Shown: positions 13,847 through 13,968 of the stretch, in pieces
Layout: every line of letters starts with the position of its first letter
Position numbering within the stretch: the stretch's first letter is position 1
Source: Pseudomonadota bacterium
Lineage (GTDB): Bacteria; Pseudomonadota; Alphaproteobacteria; Acetobacterales; Acetobacteraceae
NCBI GenBank assembly: GCA_021819535.1
Contig: JAKAQU010000030.1
Location: 1-13,968 of the forward strand
Reading direction: 5' to 3'
DNA: 13,968 nt
Notes under the pieces: generated by a model
Told to the model about the DNA's origin: nothing
Databases searched by the model: none
What the model saw: only the letters and a program-made list of their open reading frames with translations
Position numbers and translations under genes: made by a program

Positions 13847-13968
13847 GCGCGACAATCTGGATGAGAACGGCGCGACAATCTGGGTGAGGATCGGCGGCCG
13901 GGTATTAGGATGATTGACGTCAGCGCGGCGTTTGACAAGGGGTGATTGACGCGGAGCGACGATCAGGA
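13847..13968 (+). repeat. Array of four related direct repeats, like the left end of an IS21-family element
   Basis: Two adjacent 23-base copies share GCGCGACAATCTGG[A/G]TGAG (13847-13869 and 13870-13892). Two looser copies follow around GGATGATTGACG (from 13908) and GGGTGATTGACG (from 13940). The common core GG[A/G]TGA lies at 13859, 13882, 13908 and 13940. IS21-family ends carry several internal repeats of about this size as transposase binding sites, and GGGTGATTG is a sequence I associate with them. The window ends before any transposase, so the assignment is inference. Confidence 0.35.

Larger units (their letters stand above)
13624..13968. other. Right-edge region without a convincing large gene; repeats and IS-like ends
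   Basis: This 345-base stretch begins with a tandem GGGGTCA repeat (two full copies and a partial, 13630-13647). It then holds one small minus-strand frame, an IS-end-like segment and a set of direct repeats, all listed separately. Long minus-strand reading frames here look like low-complexity antisense noise. The final bases, GATCAGGA, could be a Shine-Dalgarno for a gene starting just outside the window. Confidence 0.55.

Noticed and set aside
13770..13913. 47-codon plus-strand frame starting after a GGGGGA sequence
   Set aside because: Most of it lies in the IS-like direct repeats, the spacing to the purine run is too short, and the product resembles nothing I know.
13219..13938. 239-codon minus-strand frame spanning the exporter 3' end and the right edge
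   Set aside because: It overlaps the ATPase core in antisense, and its product is rich in Arg, Ser and Pro with no domain or good start.

Overview
The window reads as chromosomal DNA of a GC-rich alphaproteobacterium. Gene content and the style of the intergenic palindromes fit Rhodospirillales, and Acetobacteraceae is my best guess. This rests on remembered resemblance, not on a search. No rRNA, tRNA or CRISPR array is visible. Ten protein genes are well supported and two more (a DUF3859 gene and a small membrane protein) are likely. The high GC content creates many long antisense open frames, which I reject as shadows.

Left part (1-3619, minus strand). An AT-rich nested inverted repeat lies at the left edge. 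It is followed by a tightly packed minus-strand operon, read right to left: an RND-type periplasmic adaptor, a NodT-family outer-membrane efflux lipoprotein and an OtnC-type class II aldolase/decarboxylase. The three genes overlap by one to four bases at each junction. No inner-membrane pump gene accompanies the adaptor and channel, and the sugar-acid decarboxylase is an unexpected third member. A 400-base divergent region (3620-4019) with two inverted repeats separates this operon from a family III CoA-transferase on the plus strand (4020-5192).

Middle (5193-9672). A terminator-like hairpin lies between convergent genes. A minus-strand block then holds, in transcription order, a periplasmic cupredoxin-domain protein, an FTR1-type iron permease, a 652-residue tail-anchored pseudokinase and a small membrane protein whose start overlaps the pseudokinase stop. 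The cupredoxin and permease form a reduced iron-uptake module. It diverges, across only 28 bases, from an exported DUF3859 protein, and a Fur-like sequence lies in the shared promoter zone. The pseudokinase/membrane-protein pair is the least understood and most interesting part of the window.

Right part (9761-13623, plus strand). A TPR-glycosyltransferase fusion, a DUF1499 protein and an SbmA/BacA/YddA-like ABC exporter lie head to tail and could be co-transcribed. The exporter start sits in a 23-base tandem duplication, which creates an eight-codon mini-ORF ending exactly on the exporter start codon. The last 345 bases hold no convincing large gene. They carry tandem repeats and sequences resembling insertion-sequence ends, so a mobile element probably begins at the right edge.
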